From CAZWVM01 sp964637705 (GTDB taxonomy: Bacteria > UBA8481): a DNA stretch of 6,532 bases. Made by a program: the position numbers and the translations under genes. The stretch covers positions 1-6,532 of the forward strand of contig CAZWVM010000192.1 of the NCBI GenBank assembly GCA_964637705.1, in the 5' to 3' direction. Below the pieces are notes generated by a model. The model was given only the letters and a program-made list of their open reading frames with translations. It was not told the DNA's origin and did not search any database. This document shows, one piece after another, positions 6,246 through 6,532 of this stretch. Position 1 is the first letter of the stretch. Each line of letters begins with the position of its first letter.

Positions 6246-6532
6246 GCGGTTCCCTCGCGGCCCATGCGGTCCAGTTCCGCGGCCGTCAGGAACCCGGAGG
6301 CCGCTCCCTTTTCGCCGATCTTCCACGAGGCGAAGATGACGGCGCGGCGGAGGGCGTCGTCCGGCGCCAGGCCGCAGGCCGCGCCGTGGAGGTAGGCGGA
6401 GAAGAGCGCGTCGCCGGCCCCGATCGTGTTGACGACGGGGCGAGTCGCGACCGCGGGGACGTAGGTCAGGCGGTCGTCCTCGCGCGTGTAAAGCGCGGCC
6501 CCGTTCTCGCCGCAACCGACGACGATGACCCG
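6242..6532 (-). CDS. PfkB-family carbohydrate kinase, partial (N-terminus off the right edge)
   Basis: The last 96 residues of a ribokinase/PfkB-family kinase, which phosphorylates a sugar or nucleoside using ATP in the cytosol. The visible part begins RVIVVGCGENGAALYTR, matching the strand preceding the nucleotide site (the family's K-x-G-x-x-G-A region). The second PfkB signature is complete at visible residues 35-48 (NTIGAGDALFSAYL): GAGD forms the anion hole and Asp41 is the catalytic base. The Asn opening the motif is permitted by the family pattern. A typical C-terminal helix region follows (FASWKIGEKGAASGF). The substrate cannot be read from this fragment; a heptose kinase such as HldE is conceivable next to an LPS gene, but nothing specific supports it. 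The stop overlaps the lptD-like start, implying translational coupling and one operon. Confidence 0.93.
   Translation of the reverse strand, partial: RVIVVGCGENGAALYTREDDRLTYVPAVATRPVVNTIGAGDALFSAYLHGAACGLAPDDALRRAVIFASWKIGEKGAASGFLTAAELDRMGREGTA

Noticed and set aside
2913..6395. Plus-strand open frame of about 1160 codons antisense to ugd and the LptD-like gene
   Set aside because: The translation is Arg/Asp/Gly/Val-rich with no recognisable domain, while the minus strand encodes two clear protein families here. Long antisense frames are expected in GC-rich coding DNA.
6410..6430. Asn instead of Asp at the start of the PfkB signature (NTIGAGD)
   Set aside because: The family pattern allows Asn at this position and the catalytic Asp of GAGD is intact, so it is not unusual.

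Overview
The window is GC-rich DNA from a Gram-negative (diderm) bacterium: it encodes an LptD-type outer-membrane LPS-assembly protein. High G/C at third codon positions, GTG starts at several genes and close gene packing fit a high-GC lineage. The gene order does not match the proteobacterial surA-pdxA-lptD layout I know, so a less-studied phylum is possible, but I cannot place it taxonomically from sequence alone.

All six genes I can support are on the minus strand, so they read from the right edge to the left. From right to left: (1) 6532-6242, the C-terminal end of a PfkB-family sugar kinase, cut by the window edge; (2) 6245-4230, an LptD-like outer-membrane protein whose GTG start overlaps the kinase stop in a GTGA tetranucleotide; (3) 4187-2850, a complete UDP-glucose 6-dehydrogenase, separated from lptD by about 40 bases that hold a hairpin; (4) a 63-base palindromic element (2785-2847), two bases after the ugd stop; (5) 2722-1922, a secreted protein with two CARDB domains; (6) 1904-1485, a YjbQ/UPF0047 protein; (7) 1426 to the left edge, a membrane sensor with CHASE4, PAS and the start of a GGDEF domain, cut by the window edge.

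Functionally the right half is an envelope block. LptD delivers LPS to the outer leaflet, and Ugd makes UDP-glucuronate, a precursor for acidic surface polysaccharide or LPS sugars. The sugar kinase is translationally coupled to lptD, but its substrate is unknown. The left half combines an exported CARDB protein, a small conserved cytosolic enzyme and a c-di-GMP-type sensor; their functional link is not evident beyond tight spacing. The palindromic element marks the boundary between the two blocks.

The points most worth a second look are the palindromic element with its competing third copy of a 7-base segment, an apparent Asp-to-Asn change at the metal-binding position of the GGDEF domain, a cysteine pair in the CHASE4 core, and an LptD-like protein with only one cysteine. 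I see no CRISPR array, tRNA, rRNA, transposase, phage gene or defence system. No gene-free stretch exceeds 300 bases.
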